A DNA stretch of 64,000 nt from Alphaproteobacteria bacterium HGW-Alphaproteobacteria-18 (GCA_002841155.1 PHEH01000003.1:205242-269241); one strand, 5' to 3'; numbered from the stretch's first letter, positions 44,779-54,542 are shown. Program-made: numbers and translations. Notes: generated by a model not told the origin, from the sequence alone.

Positions 44779-46405
44779 GCGCCTCTCCTTGCTGCCAGTA
44801 TGTGTCGCGGAGGGATCGCTTATACAGCTTGCCCGTGGCCGCACGAGGAAGTGCATCGACGAAATCGATCTGCCGCGGGATCTTTACGCCCGAGAGTTTC
44901 TCTCGCGCAAATTGGGAGAGCTCCGAGGCCATTTCAGGGCCAGCCTTGGCGCTATCCTTTAGCTGTACGACGGCGATCACCTTCTCTCCCATGTCCGGGT
45001 CAGGGCCTCCTATGACAGCGACGTCCAGTACATCTGGATGTGTCACCAGGTGGTTCTCGATCTCTTGGGGATAGATGTTCACGCCGCCGGAAATGATCAT
45101 GAAGCTCTTTCGGTCTGTGAGGTAGAGATATCCTCCTTCATCAAGCCGCCCCACATCACCAAGAGTCGACCAGCCAAACCTGTTTCGGCTCTCGGCAGTC
45201 TTTTCGGGATCATTGTGGTAGGTGAACTCGTTGCCGCCCTCGAAGAAAACAGTGCCTTCCTCTCCAGCGCCAAGCTCCTTTCCCTCATCATCGCAGATAT
45301 GTATCTTCCCAAGCACCGCGCGGCCAACAGTACCCGGGCGATCAAGCCACTCTTCAGCGCGCACAAAGGTCATGCCATTGCCTTCCGAGCCGGCATAATA
45401 TTCGTGCACGATCGGGCCCCACCACTCGATCATCGCGCGCTTCACTGGGACCGGACACGGGGCGGCCGCATGAATGACCGCCTTCAGCGATGACACATCA
45501 TAGACGAACCTGGTCTTTTCAGGCAGTTTCAGAATTCGAACAAAGTGGGTCGGCACGAACTGAGCGCACGTCACCCCATGCTTCTGTACAAGTGAAAGAA
45601 GGAGTTCAGGGTCAAACCGCTCCATCACGACGGCGGTTGCGCCCAGCCGCTGAATGGACATCGTCCAGCTAAACGGTGCGGCATGGTAGAGCGGCGCCGG
45701 GCACAGATAAATGCTGTCTTCACTCGCGCCGACCAGTCTGGACACGAGCTTGGGGAATGCTTCGTCTGCCACCGCCGGCGCATCGACCGACCGTGTCGGC
45801 GCGATGCCTTTCTGACGTCCGGTCGTACCGGAGGAGTAAAACATGACAGCGCCGCCGCTCTCGTCGCCAATCGGCGCAGCATCCATCTTCGATAATGCCT
45901 CGTCCCAGTTACTGTAGGCAGCGTGATCCTGGCCGGTCTTGAAGAGGTGAACGCCCGGGTATGCGTTCGCAACCCCATCAAGCTCACTTGCAAGGTAATC
46001 GGAAGTCAGAAGCAGCCGCGCGCAGCTATCCTTGAGAATATAGGCAATTTCATCCGCCGTGAGGCGAGATGAAACAGGCACATAGTAGAGGCCGGCTCGC
46101 TGCGCGGCCCAGCAGAAATCGTAGACTTCCGGACAGTTCTCCAGGCAGAAGGCCACCTTGTCGCCTCTGCTGATACCGAGCTGCCGGAAGAGCCGGGCAC
46201 CCTTATTGGCAATCACTTCAAGGTCGGCATATGTGCGCGAGCGCCCGCTCGGTTCGAATACAAGCGCAGTTTTTCCAGGACAAGACAGTGCGAATACGCG
46301 TGGATGCATGTGCTCACTCGTGCTCAAGGGACTGGCGGCGGATCCGTTCGGATCCACCTTTACGGGCTTGGCAGACAGGTAATGCGATCTAGGATTTGGC
46401 GACAT
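44768..46405 (-). CDS. AMP-forming acyl-CoA ligase (FadD-like)
   Basis: 545 residues from ATG 46405 (AGGTGG upstream, overlapping the ALDH end by 17 bases); ATG 46309 would match the N-terminus of its paralogue at 26187 and is a real alternative. VMFYSSGTTGRQKGIAPT is the A3 motif; EYYAGSEGNGMTF, STLGDVGRLDEGGYLYLTDR and SFMIISGGVNIYPQEIEN follow, and RAATGKLYKRSL ends the protein. It activates an acid, perhaps the product of the upstream aldehyde dehydrogenase. Together with the CoA-transferase it gives two ways to form CoA esters. Confidence 0.9.
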   Translation of the reverse strand: MSPNPRSHYLSAKPVKVDPNGSAASPLSTSEHMHPRVFALSCPGKTALVFEPSGRSRTYADLEVIANKGARLFRQLGISRGDKVAFCLENCPEVYDFCWAAQRAGLYYVPVSSRLTADEIAYILKDSCARLLLTSDYLASELDGVANAYPGVHLFKTGQDHAAYSNWDEALSKMDAAPIGDESGGAVMFYSSGTTGRQKGIAPTRSVDAPAVADEAFPKLVSRLVGASEDSIYLCPAPLYHAAPFSWTMSIQRLGATAVVMERFDPELLLSLVQKHGVTCAQFVPTHFVRILKLPEKTRFVYDVSSLKAVIHAAAPCPVPVKRAMIEWWGPIVHEYYAGSEGNGMTFVRAEEWLDRPGTVGRAVLGKIHICDDEGKELGAGEEGTVFFEGGNEFTYHNDPEKTAESRNRFGWSTLGDVGRLDEGGYLYLTDRKSFMIISGGVNIYPQEIENHLVTHPDVLDVAVIGGPDPDMGEKVIAVVQLKDSAKAGPEMASELSQFAREKLSGVKIPRQIDFVDALPRAATGKLYKRSLRDTYWQQGEARAD

Positions 46406-47810
46406 AAACCACCTGCGGCGCCATGAATTCGAGCAACCCTTCCATTCCGTTTTCAACGCCAAAGCCGCTTGCTTTGTGCCCGGCAAAAGGCGTGTCCGGA
46501 CGCAGGTTAAGGTTCTGATTGATCCAGACCGTACCTGTCTCCATCCTGCGCGCAATCTTCACGGCCTCGTCAGTGTTCTTCGACCATACGGCGCCTGCCA
46601 GTCCGTACTCGCTATCATTTGCCCGGTCGATCACATCATCGATGTCAGAAAATTTCAGCATCGGCAGGACCGGCCCGAAGGCTTCTTCCTGAACCACGCG
46701 CGAACCCTCAGGTGGGTTGTCGACGATTGTAACCGGGACGAAATACCCCTTCGAATCGGGAATTTCCGCGCCCTGGATGAGAGTGAGATTATTTGCGCGG
46801 GCATCATCCAGCAGGTTCATAACGCGGTCGAATTGACGCTTGTTCTGGATCGGGCCAAGCACAGTGCCCTGCTCCGAGCCATCCCCGACCTTGGTGGTTT
46901 TTGCTATGGCAACCAGCCGGTCGCGAAGCGCATTATAGACGGACTCGTGAACATAGAGGCGCTTGGTGGCCACGCAGATCTGGGACGTGTTGGCGAACGC
47001 ACCGAAGAATATCTTCTGTGCGACTTCGTCCACGTCGACATCCGGCAGGACGATTGCGGCATCGTTTCCGCCGAGCTCGAGCGTCAACGCTTTTAGATCA
47101 CGAGCGGCACTTTCCATGACCTTCTTGCCGGTCTCGGTCGAGCCGGTAAACGATATTTTTGCAAATCCGGGATGGGATGTCATCAACGGGCCCAGCTCGT
47201 CACCGCCCGAAACCACATTTAGGACCCCAGGCGGCAGAACCCCCTGCAGGAGTTCACCAATCTTCAACGTACACAGTGGCGTAAACGGCGACGGTTTAAG
47301 CACCATGGTATTGCCGGCCAGCAGAGCTGGCGCAACTTTCCAGATGGCGAGGTTCACGGGGAAATTCCATGGGGCAATCGCGCAGACGACGCCAAGCGGC
47401 ACATAGCGAGTTTCTATGAACTGAGCATCGCTGTCTTCGGAAACATGAACTGGCGGGCGCATCTGCGACACGCTTTTAAGCCACTGCCCCGACATCATGA
47501 TTTCGGCCGCGGCCCCTTCAGTGGGACGCCCCTGCTCCTTGGTGAACAGTCGAGACAGTTCGGCCGAATGCCGGAGGATGACGTCGCCCGCTTTTGCAAG
47601 AAGTTCCGCGCGCTCATCAATGGGGCGTGACTTCCAGGTCTTGAAGGCAAACCGGGCGCAAGCTACCGCATCGTCGAGCTGTTCCCGGCTACAATCTGGA
47701 GCCTCGGCGAATGCTTCACCCGTGGCCGGATTGATGACGTGAATCTGCGCCTTCGCAGAGACGCTTTTGCCATTGATTGTCATTGAATAATTGCGGTCAA
47801 AGTCAGTCAT
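46389..47810 (-). CDS. NAD(P)-dependent aldehyde dehydrogenase
   Basis: 473 residues. The Glu motif is LTLELGGNDA and the catalytic Cys279 lies in FANTSQICVATKRLY. VCAIAPWNFPVNLAIWKVAPALLAGNT and SFTGSTETGKKVM form the cofactor site. The start overlaps the CoA-transferase stop by eight bases. Likely oxidises an aldehyde derived from P450 or FAD-monooxygenase action in the same operon. Confidence 0.92.
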   Translation of the reverse strand: MTDFDRNYSMTINGKSVSAKAQIHVINPATGEAFAEAPDCSREQLDDAVACARFAFKTWKSRPIDERAELLAKAGDVILRHSAELSRLFTKEQGRPTEGAAAEIMMSGQWLKSVSQMRPPVHVSEDSDAQFIETRYVPLGVVCAIAPWNFPVNLAIWKVAPALLAGNTMVLKPSPFTPLCTLKIGELLQGVLPPGVLNVVSGGDELGPLMTSHPGFAKISFTGSTETGKKVMESAARDLKALTLELGGNDAAIVLPDVDVDEVAQKIFFGAFANTSQICVATKRLYVHESVYNALRDRLVAIAKTTKVGDGSEQGTVLGPIQNKRQFDRVMNLLDDARANNLTLIQGAEIPDSKGYFVPVTIVDNPPEGSRVVQEEAFGPVLPMLKFSDIDDVIDRANDSEYGLAGAVWSKNTDEAVKIARRMETGTVWINQNLNLRPDTPFAGHKASGFGVENGMEGLLEFMAPQVVYVAKS

Positions 47811-49035
47811 TTACCTGTTCCTGTTTTTGATGTCTCGAACGGCCAGAAGCACTCAATCTGCGCTTGATCTCGGCCCGGATCTCATCGCTATGTTCGCCAA
47901 TTCGGGGTGGCGGCAGATGATCTGTTCGCCCTTGCGCGCTGAAACGAACCGGCCTGTTCATGTCATACCAGCCACCTTCACTCGGATGCTCCCGCCGCTC
48001 GAAGAAGCCGTTCTGCGAAAGCTGTGGATCATCGAGCATGTCTCCGAGGTCGCGGACGGGCATGCAGGGGATCCGGGCCGCCCGAAATCGCTCAATCCAT
48101 TCAGCCGTTGTGGCCGAAGGCGTGATCTCAGCCAGGCGCTGATACAGTTTATGCTGTCCAATGAACTGTTCGCGCGGCGTTTCGAGGTCTTCCCGCTTCA
48201 GGAAATCGAGATCGTCAATCACGGCAAATACCGTTGTCCAGCTTTCAACCGTATACGGCACAATGCTGATGTAGCCGTCGCTTGTCGAAAATGGCTGGCG
48301 GTCGGGATCGAGCTGGCGCGGATAGCCGACCGCAGCATTCGGTGGATCGAATGTCAGCCCACCCAAGTGTTCGGCCAGCATGAACTGCGAAAAGGCTTCG
48401 AACATAGGTACTTCAACGAACTGGCCCTGTCCGGTCCGCAGCCGGTGGATGAAAGCCGCAAGCGCTGCCTGAGCCGCGTAAAGCCCGGCCACCTTGTCCG
48501 CGATCAGGGACGGAATGTACCGGGCCTTCCCGCTGCCATCGACACGTCCTGACAGTGTCGCGACACCGGACGCGGCCTGAATCACATCATCATAAGCTTG
48601 AAGCCCATCATAGGGTCCGCCAGAGGCAAACCCGACGCAGTGTAGATATATGAGGTTCTGATTGAGCGGCTTCACCTGATCGGGGCCAAACCCGAGCTTT
48701 TCGATGGCATTGAGACGAACATTGTGAATGAAGAGGTCGGCCGTCTCCAGCAGGTTGGCCATGACCTTGCTGTCGTCCTCGGATTTGAGATCGAGAACGA
48801 TTGAGCGCTTATTCTTGTTTAGCGCCATGAAACCTGGCGACATGCCGCGCGTTTTGGCCGGCTTCGCTGAATGGCGGAACTGATCGCCTTCCGGCGCTTC
48901 GACCTTAATGACATCTGCGCCAAGATCGGCCAGCATCTGGGTCGCATATGGCCCGAAGACCACGCTCGTCATGTCGACAATCTTCACCCCTTCCAGCATT
49001 GATTTGCCAGAGGCATTCTCCGATTTCCGATTCAA
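47803..49035 (-). CDS. Class III CoA-transferase (CaiB/BaiF)
   Basis: 410 residues from TTG 49035, which overlaps the upstream stop (TTGA) and has GGAGA six bases before it; ATG 48999 starts exactly at the domain but has no ribosome site. LEGVKIVDMTSVVFGPYATQMLADLGADVIKVE, NKNKRSIVLDLKSE and GPYDGLQAYDDVIQAASG are class III signatures; the last stretch holds the presumed catalytic Asp. It moves CoA between acids, or acts as a racemase in some members. The donor is probably a CoA ester of the same pathway. Confidence 0.9.
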   Translation of the reverse strand: MNRKSENASGKSMLEGVKIVDMTSVVFGPYATQMLADLGADVIKVEAPEGDQFRHSAKPAKTRGMSPGFMALNKNKRSIVLDLKSEDDSKVMANLLETADLFIHNVRLNAIEKLGFGPDQVKPLNQNLIYLHCVGFASGGPYDGLQAYDDVIQAASGVATLSGRVDGSGKARYIPSLIADKVAGLYAAQAALAAFIHRLRTGQGQFVEVPMFEAFSQFMLAEHLGGLTFDPPNAAVGYPRQLDPDRQPFSTSDGYISIVPYTVESWTTVFAVIDDLDFLKREDLETPREQFIGQHKLYQRLAEITPSATTAEWIERFRAARIPCMPVRDLGDMLDDPQLSQNGFFERREHPSEGGWYDMNRPVRFSAQGRTDHLPPPRIGEHSDEIRAEIKRRLSASGRSRHQKQEQVND

Positions 49036-49445
49036 CCCTCTTCTCCCGTTACGGCGCGGCCGCCCCGCCCGTTCCGCGAAAGATGTCTTCCAAGCCGAAC
49101 GCTTTGGAAGCAGCCGGTGTTGAACATCAGTGTAGCGACATAGAGGCCCAGAAACACGGACCCGACCATCCAGAACGCGATTGAGCACAGTACTGCACGG
49201 CTCAGGTATTCTTCACGGTAGAAGAACCAACCGAAGACGAACAGGTTGAACAGCGTGATGTCCCAAAACACAGCTTTCACCCATGGATAGGCGTCCGAAG
49301 CCGCCCCGATCTGCGCAACTGACACCATGGGGCCAGACTGAAACCATGCCCATCCGAACATGAGCGCGGCGGACAGTGACGCAAACACACAGAAGCCGAT
49401 CAGGGCCGTCCTGTAGGGGGACGCGGCAGGATTTTTCTTAAGCAT
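49032..49445 (-). CDS. Small membrane protein, three helices
   Basis: 137 residues from ATG 49445, which overlaps the FAD oxidoreductase stop by eight bases. Hydrophobic segments: ALIGFCVFASLSAALMFGWAW, VFWDITLFNLFVFGWFFY and AVLCSIAFWMVGSVFLGLYV; the C-terminus is basic. It faintly resembles DUF1475-type proteins. It could anchor or supply the neighbouring oxidoreductase, but no function can be read from it. Conserved coupling on both sides argues that it is real. Confidence 0.7.
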   Translation of the reverse strand: MLKKNPAASPYRTALIGFCVFASLSAALMFGWAWFQSGPMVSVAQIGAASDAYPWVKAVFWDITLFNLFVFGWFFYREEYLSRAVLCSIAFWMVGSVFLGLYVATLMFNTGCFQSVRLGRHLSRNGRGGRAVTGEEG

Positions 49446-50970
49446 GGATAGGAGCCGGTGATTTTTCCGGCGGGCAATGGGACGCGATAATACTCGCAAT
49501 CTCATCCCGGCTGGGTCTCTCAGAATATTTGCGGGCCAGTCGAAGCGACGCGCCTGGCACGACATTGGCTCGCAGCACCCGAAGCCAATTGCTCGGTTTC
49601 GTCGCCCAGGCTGCGGGCGATGTTATCCCGTAATACGCCTTGACCAATTCACGATAGAATGTCGGGTCGACGGTCGGAGCGATATTCGATGTCCAGTGTG
49701 CAACAGCGGAAGCAGCGCGGGATCGAATTGTATTTGGCGCCAGCCCCACGCGGGTTTCGAACCGAGCCTGATCTTCCTTGTCGACAGTGAGCATCATGGC
49801 CCACTCGGACCGGAACCGTTCTTCGAGTGCGTTCTGGTAGTTGATCACCAGCTCTTCGGGTGACCCGCCCCTCGCCAGAATGTCCGCGAGCATATCGCTG
49901 CCCAACACGCTCCAGGTGCAGCCGCGGCCAAATTTGGGGTTGGATCTGATCACGGAATCGCCAACTGGGAAGTAACCTAGAACCTGAACGCGACCATCAG
50001 GCGCCAGTTTCCGCCAGAAGAAGTCCATATTGGCCCAACTGACGACAGGTGAAGTTGGCTCAGCTCTTTCAGGCTCGATCCATCGGGCAGCTTTTGGAAT
50101 ACGGCGGAGGATATCTTCAAACACTGCGGGCTTGGAAAGCGCGCGGTCATAGAGAAGTGAATCGTCTTGATTGACGACGATCGACATCACGAAATTTGCG
50201 TCATCCGCAGCGAATGTCGTTGCGACCAGATCGTCGAAAAGTACGCCTGGCATGCCAACGAAACTCGGAAAATCCTGTCCGGTACGGAGGCGATAATGTC
50301 GGGTAAAGTAGGCTGAGTTGGACTTGTAGTGAAAATCGTCGACATGAGCGCCCTCTTCTATGATAGAATCAAGGAACCGTGTCATCCGGCCTGATGCATC
50401 AACGATCACGTCAGTAGACAGAGTATGGGTTTGTCCGCCCTCTTCATACTCAAGTCCATTGACCTGGAAAGGTGCTTGTTTACCGTCAGACAGGAGGCGC
50501 AGAACCTTGACTGAGGTCCGTAGTGTAATGCCTTGCTGGCGCTCAGCATATTTGCGCATTGCCTGCTCGAGAACAGCGCGCCTCGACGCCAGCACGGTCA
50601 GGTCTTCGTCGCCGGGCTTCGGGATTGCGTCGCTGTTGCGCGTGCGTGGCAGACATTGCTTTACCGGGATTTCCTTCACCCCGGCATCCACCATCTGCTC
50701 AATCAGCCCCGGATACCAATGACTTAGTGCGTTGCGCAGACCACTGAGGAAGAAATGCGGCTGCATGGAATGCGGAACGCCTCGCCGCTGGATTATCCCA
50801 TTTGGTGCAATCTGATCTTTCACATCGACGAGTACGTCTCTTTCAAGAATAGTCACGGGAATGCCCCGGCGATTGAAGGCCAATGCCGCTGACAGACCTG
50901 CGATGCTCGCCCCAATCACGACAATGCCGCGCGCCTGAAGTTGGGCCTCCACGCTCACCTCCAAAGTCAT
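49438..50970 (-). CDS. FAD-dependent oxidoreductase/monooxygenase
   Basis: 510 residues. The N-terminal dinucleotide fold is GIVVIGASIAGLSAALAFNRRG with ILERD; STDVIVDASGRMTRF is the second FAD contact; VLGYFPVGDSVIRSNPKFGRGCTW corresponds to the GD motif of PHBH-type monooxygenases and geranylgeranyl-reductase-like proteins. The overall layout resembles the squalene epoxidase/halogenase-like branch more than aromatic hydroxylases. The start overlaps the phosphotransferase stop by four bases (ATGA). It may hydroxylate, epoxidise or reduce an isoprenoid-like substrate. Confidence 0.85.
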   Translation of the reverse strand: MTLEVSVEAQLQARGIVVIGASIAGLSAALAFNRRGIPVTILERDVLVDVKDQIAPNGIIQRRGVPHSMQPHFFLSGLRNALSHWYPGLIEQMVDAGVKEIPVKQCLPRTRNSDAIPKPGDEDLTVLASRRAVLEQAMRKYAERQQGITLRTSVKVLRLLSDGKQAPFQVNGLEYEEGGQTHTLSTDVIVDASGRMTRFLDSIIEEGAHVDDFHYKSNSAYFTRHYRLRTGQDFPSFVGMPGVLFDDLVATTFAADDANFVMSIVVNQDDSLLYDRALSKPAVFEDILRRIPKAARWIEPERAEPTSPVVSWANMDFFWRKLAPDGRVQVLGYFPVGDSVIRSNPKFGRGCTWSVLGSDMLADILARGGSPEELVINYQNALEERFRSEWAMMLTVDKEDQARFETRVGLAPNTIRSRAASAVAHWTSNIAPTVDPTFYRELVKAYYGITSPAAWATKPSNWLRVLRANVVPGASLRLARKYSERPSRDEIASIIASHCPPEKSPAPIHA

Positions 50971-52043
50971 TTATTCATGAGACGCTCGCAAAGCGCCCAG
51001 TAGAAGCCGCTCATCGCATCGTACTGGGCGACGATATCCTCAGGCAGGTAGGTACTCATTGAGCCCATGCAGATGAGGATCTCGTAACAAGCGTGGACCT
51101 TGTAATAGTCGAGCTCTCCGAGCGGCTTTCCGCCTGCGTCGGCGTACATCATCAGCCAGTCCGCCTCGCTCGGCGGGGAAACGGGAAGCTTGTCGGCATG
51201 CGGGCGATGCGGGTCCATCGAGACAATCTGGATTGCGAGGTCAAGTTCCGGCGCACCAACGGAACTCAGTTCCCAGTCGAGCATCGCCGCGACTCTGTTC
51301 TGGTGAAGCAGGTAATTTCCCAGGTTGGGGTCACCATGCATCAGAACCGGCGTCTCGACGACAGGTGCGTTTTTCAACAACCAGTCACGGACGGGCACCA
51401 GCCTGGCATGAGCTTTGGGCTTCGCCCAGTCCCACGTCTTCCACCACCAATTGGTGAGCTTTTCCTGAGGTGTTCTACCCTCAGCCTTCTTAGTGAAGTT
51501 TCCGAGCCCTAGTGCGACGTGATCAAGATTATGGATTTTGGCGAGGTTGCGCAAAATGTCACGGTAGATCGCCTGGCGTCCCACCTCATTGGTCTCGACC
51601 AAAGGGCCGCTGGTAAAAAGTGACGTGGGAATGGGCTCTCCAGGGACGCATTCCATGACGAAACCGACAACGCCGATATCGTCGCCCGTTTCATCGATGC
51701 CATAAACGGCCGGAACGGCGATGCTGGTCTTCTTCAACCGTGACAGCAGGTCGAATTCGGATTTGAGATCATATTCAACGAAAAGCCTGTGAACCGACTT
51801 CGGATCGTAGCGGAGGACCAGCCTCTTCACCTCATCCTTACTCTCGCGATGAATCCTAGCCGTGAAAATCAGAATTCCGGAAGATGAGCCTGATTTCGCT
51901 GCGCCGCCGCCAATCTCCTCCAGTGAGACCTTGGCCCCGAAGACCTTTTCCAGGAAGGCGGCCAGCCTTTCAGGGTCGACCTTGGCGTAAGTTGACTTGG
52001 CTGCGGCAACACTCTTATCCAGCGCATTTGCAATGTCGCTCAT
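50967..52043 (-). CDS. APH/ACAD10-like phosphotransferase
   Basis: 358 residues from ATG 52043; the longer frame to 52160 runs into the upstream gene. AKSGSSSGILIFTAR (N-lobe), FVMECVPGEPIPTSLF (hinge), LMHGDPNLGNYLLH (catalytic loop) and AMLDWELSSVGAPELDLA (metal Asp). Paired with the DUF7064/7065-like protein encoded 67 bp upstream, repeating the arrangement at 41872-44042. Likely phosphorylates a hydroxyacyl-CoA or terpenoid alcohol (inference). Confidence 0.87.
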   Translation of the reverse strand: MSDIANALDKSVAAAKSTYAKVDPERLAAFLEKVFGAKVSLEEIGGGAAKSGSSSGILIFTARIHRESKDEVKRLVLRYDPKSVHRLFVEYDLKSEFDLLSRLKKTSIAVPAVYGIDETGDDIGVVGFVMECVPGEPIPTSLFTSGPLVETNEVGRQAIYRDILRNLAKIHNLDHVALGLGNFTKKAEGRTPQEKLTNWWWKTWDWAKPKAHARLVPVRDWLLKNAPVVETPVLMHGDPNLGNYLLHQNRVAAMLDWELSSVGAPELDLAIQIVSMDPHRPHADKLPVSPPSEADWLMMYADAGGKPLGELDYYKVHACYEILICMGSMSTYLPEDIVAQYDAMSGFYWALCERLMNK

Positions 52044-52110
52044 TGTTTTCTCAATCTGTTTGCGTGCGGCGGAATTGGGGCTCAGTGACCAATCCGGTGC
52101 ATTTGGCGCC

Positions 52111-53148
52111 CTATTGCCGGATCCATTGCGGATCGAACGCTCTCTTAGTGAGACCGACATCGCAATTCGCCATAAGGGTGTTGGAGACGGGCTGTTCGCC
52201 GCGCAGCGGATTGTCGATCATGTTGAAATCGCAAACGCCCGAACGACCATTCCATCGCGGAATTGAAAGCGCCTCAATGCCGGCAGGCGATGAGCCCGGT
52301 CCGCCATTATCGAAATGCGTTGAGGTAACAACCCCGTCGACGGTATCCACGTTGATTCTGAGAGTTTCGCCATTCTCCAGTTTCACGACGGACCATCCTC
52401 CGATGACGGAATAACCGTCGCAGAGCGTGGAGCTCACAGTGTGCAGATCCTTGATAGTCTCACGCTTCCCGTTGAGCATGACCCAGCCCATTTTGTGAAT
52501 GTTACCTGGCTCGTCCATCATGCTGACGAGCGAATAGGACATGTCAGGACCGACTGTGCCGGCATGCCAGCGCGCGGCCCGGAAGACGGCATGCGGGCGA
52601 TCACCATAGCCGTGGTCGCGATAAGCAAGACCGTTTTCGATGTCGATCACGCGGTCACCAAAGCGTACGCGGCCTTCGAGGCGCCCCGCGCTTTCTGGAT
52701 GGCCCGACGTGCCCATCGTTGCCTGCTCAGGTCCGGCAATGCTGCCAAGCAGCTTCCCGTGGTAAGGACCGCCGACGAATGACCAGTCCTGCGAAGGGAA
52801 CCAGTCATAGACTCGCAGATCGACTTCAGCGTCATCATCCCAGGCTTCAAAGCGGCAATACTTCATGTCCGGAATGGAGAACTTCGCCGTACCGGAACTG
52901 GCAGACGTTTCGGTGCGATCACCTTCTTCAAGTTTGCGATCGAGGAGGTGACGGCGAAAGCGCGTTCCGTCTGGCAGAACCATGCCCCAATGGGTTTGTG
53001 TCGTCCCCTGATTTAAATAGGCGCCTGTGCGAAGAAAGCCTGTTGCGCCAGTAATCGGATCGCGAAAAACCAGCACCCATGACTCCTGCCAGTCAGGATG
53101 ATCAGACGGATTATGCGGCAGATCCACGTCAGAATATAGAGATGTCAA
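52111..53148 (-). CDS. DUF7064/DUF7065 lipocalin-like protein
   Basis: 345 residues. TTG start at 53148 with GGGAGG five bases upstream. DHPDWQESWVLVFRDP opens the first lobe; IENGLAYRDHGYGDRPHAVF holds the conserved R-D-x-x-x-G motif near the middle; SVIGGWSVVKLENGETLRI is in the second lobe. Paralogue of the protein at 41872 with the same neighbour type. No signal peptide. The fold is predicted to bind a hydrophobic ligand; an enzymatic role such as hydration or dehydration is possible but unproven. Confidence 0.72.
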   Translation of the reverse strand: MTSLYSDVDLPHNPSDHPDWQESWVLVFRDPITGATGFLRTGAYLNQGTTQTHWGMVLPDGTRFRRHLLDRKLEEGDRTETSASSGTAKFSIPDMKYCRFEAWDDDAEVDLRVYDWFPSQDWSFVGGPYHGKLLGSIAGPEQATMGTSGHPESAGRLEGRVRFGDRVIDIENGLAYRDHGYGDRPHAVFRAARWHAGTVGPDMSYSLVSMMDEPGNIHKMGWVMLNGKRETIKDLHTVSSTLCDGYSVIGGWSVVKLENGETLRINVDTVDGVVTSTHFDNGGPGSSPAGIEALSIPRWNGRSGVCDFNMIDNPLRGEQPVSNTLMANCDVGLTKRAFDPQWIRQ

Positions 53149-53212
53149 ACTATCCTCCCTGGGAAATATTATTTGGCTTATTCAAAGTCGACGAACGCGA
53201 CTTTTCTCGATG

Positions 53213-54520
53213 CTAGGCTGCCGTAAACTTGATGGGCAATGTCTTCGGCCCGCTTATGAAAGCAGACTGCGTCCATTTTGGCTGACCAGCGAGTTCCAAC
53301 GTTTCAAGACGAGGCAAGAGTTCTTCGAAGAGTATCTTCATTTCGAGCCTTGCCAGATGCTGTCCGAGGCAGACATGCGGACCGAAACCAAACGCGAGTT
53401 GCTTATTCGGCTGACGATCAATCTGAAACTCAAATGGCGCGTCAAAAAGCTCCTCGTCGCGATTGGCCGACATGTATGACAGCATCAGCCAGTCGCCAGC
53501 CCGGATTGTCTTGCCACGCAACTCATAGTCCCGAACCGCTGTCCGCATGAAATGCTTTACCGGCGTCGTCCAGCGGATCGCCTCCTCAACGAGACCCGGG
53601 ATGAGGGAGGGATCAGCTTTGAGCCGGGCGAGCTGGTCTGGCGCTTCAGCGAGCGCCCACAATGCACCAGCTGTAGAAGCCGATGTCGTGTCATGGCCTG
53701 CGGTCGCGACAAGCACATAGTAGCTGTTGGCCTCGCGTTTTGCGATCGGCTTTCCGTCAATCTCGGCGTTTGCAATCACAGTTGCGACATCGTCGCGAGG
53801 GTCGGTTCGGCGCATCTCTGTGAGGCGGTCGAAATAAGCATAAAAGTCGCCAAGTACAGCAGTGAAGACATCCAGAGCCGAAGATGGGTTACTCATCGCG
53901 CCCGCATCACGGCTTTTTTCAGGATCGCGTGCACCGAAGAGTTGCTGGGTCAGTGCCAGCATCATTCCCTCGTCCTTCTCCGGAACACCGAGGATTTCCA
54001 TGACAACATGCAGCGGGTAATGGAGCGCAACGTCCTCGACAAAGTCGCAAGTGCCGCCGCGGTTCATCATGCGATCGACGTGATCCTTGGCGATCGCCCG
54101 TATCCGGTCGGAGAGCTTTTTCAGATTGCCCTGCATGAACCAAGCCTGGGTCAGCATTCGGTAGGCGCGATGCGCATCGCCATCCATATTCACCACCGAA
54201 TGGGTCAAATGCGGTGAGTTCAGTCTTGCCTCGATCGCACGCAGCATATCGCGAGGGACAAGCACGGTCGAACGGTCCCCATTTCGAAAGATATCTGCGT
54301 TTTTCTCAACCTCGAGAATGTCGGCATGTTTTGTGATCAGCCAGAACGGATCGAATGCCTCAGGCTCGACCCAGTGCACCGGATCACTCGCCCGCAATAG
54401 CGTAAGCACTTTGTGAATGTTTTCCGGCATGGCAAATTCACGGGGGTCCGTGACTGCGACAGCGGGTTCAAGTTCGGTTGCGACCAGATTGCCGCTATTA
54501 CCAGCGCTCATGCTAGTCAT
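53213..54520 (-). CDS. Cytochrome P450
   Basis: 435 residues. The I-helix is VLVATAGHDTTSAS, ExxR is in EEAIRW with PVKHFMRTA next, and FGFGPHVCLGQHLARLEM carries heme ligand Cys384. The HFMRTA segment and overall layout resemble the CYP124/125/142 group that oxidises methyl-branched and steroid side chains; this is a tentative placement and it is clearly not of the CYP101 type seen at 12661. The amidohydrolase lies 77 bp upstream with a hairpin between. No redox partner genes nearby. Confidence 0.92.
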   Translation of the reverse strand: MTSMSAGNSGNLVATELEPAVAVTDPREFAMPENIHKVLTLLRASDPVHWVEPEAFDPFWLITKHADILEVEKNADIFRNGDRSTVLVPRDMLRAIEARLNSPHLTHSVVNMDGDAHRAYRMLTQAWFMQGNLKKLSDRIRAIAKDHVDRMMNRGGTCDFVEDVALHYPLHVVMEILGVPEKDEGMMLALTQQLFGARDPEKSRDAGAMSNPSSALDVFTAVLGDFYAYFDRLTEMRRTDPRDDVATVIANAEIDGKPIAKREANSYYVLVATAGHDTTSASTAGALWALAEAPDQLARLKADPSLIPGLVEEAIRWTTPVKHFMRTAVRDYELRGKTIRAGDWLMLSYMSANRDEELFDAPFEFQIDRQPNKQLAFGFGPHVCLGQHLARLEMKILFEELLPRLETLELAGQPKWTQSAFISGPKTLPIKFTAA

Positions 54521-54542
54521 CCATTTTTTAGATTTGTGTGGT

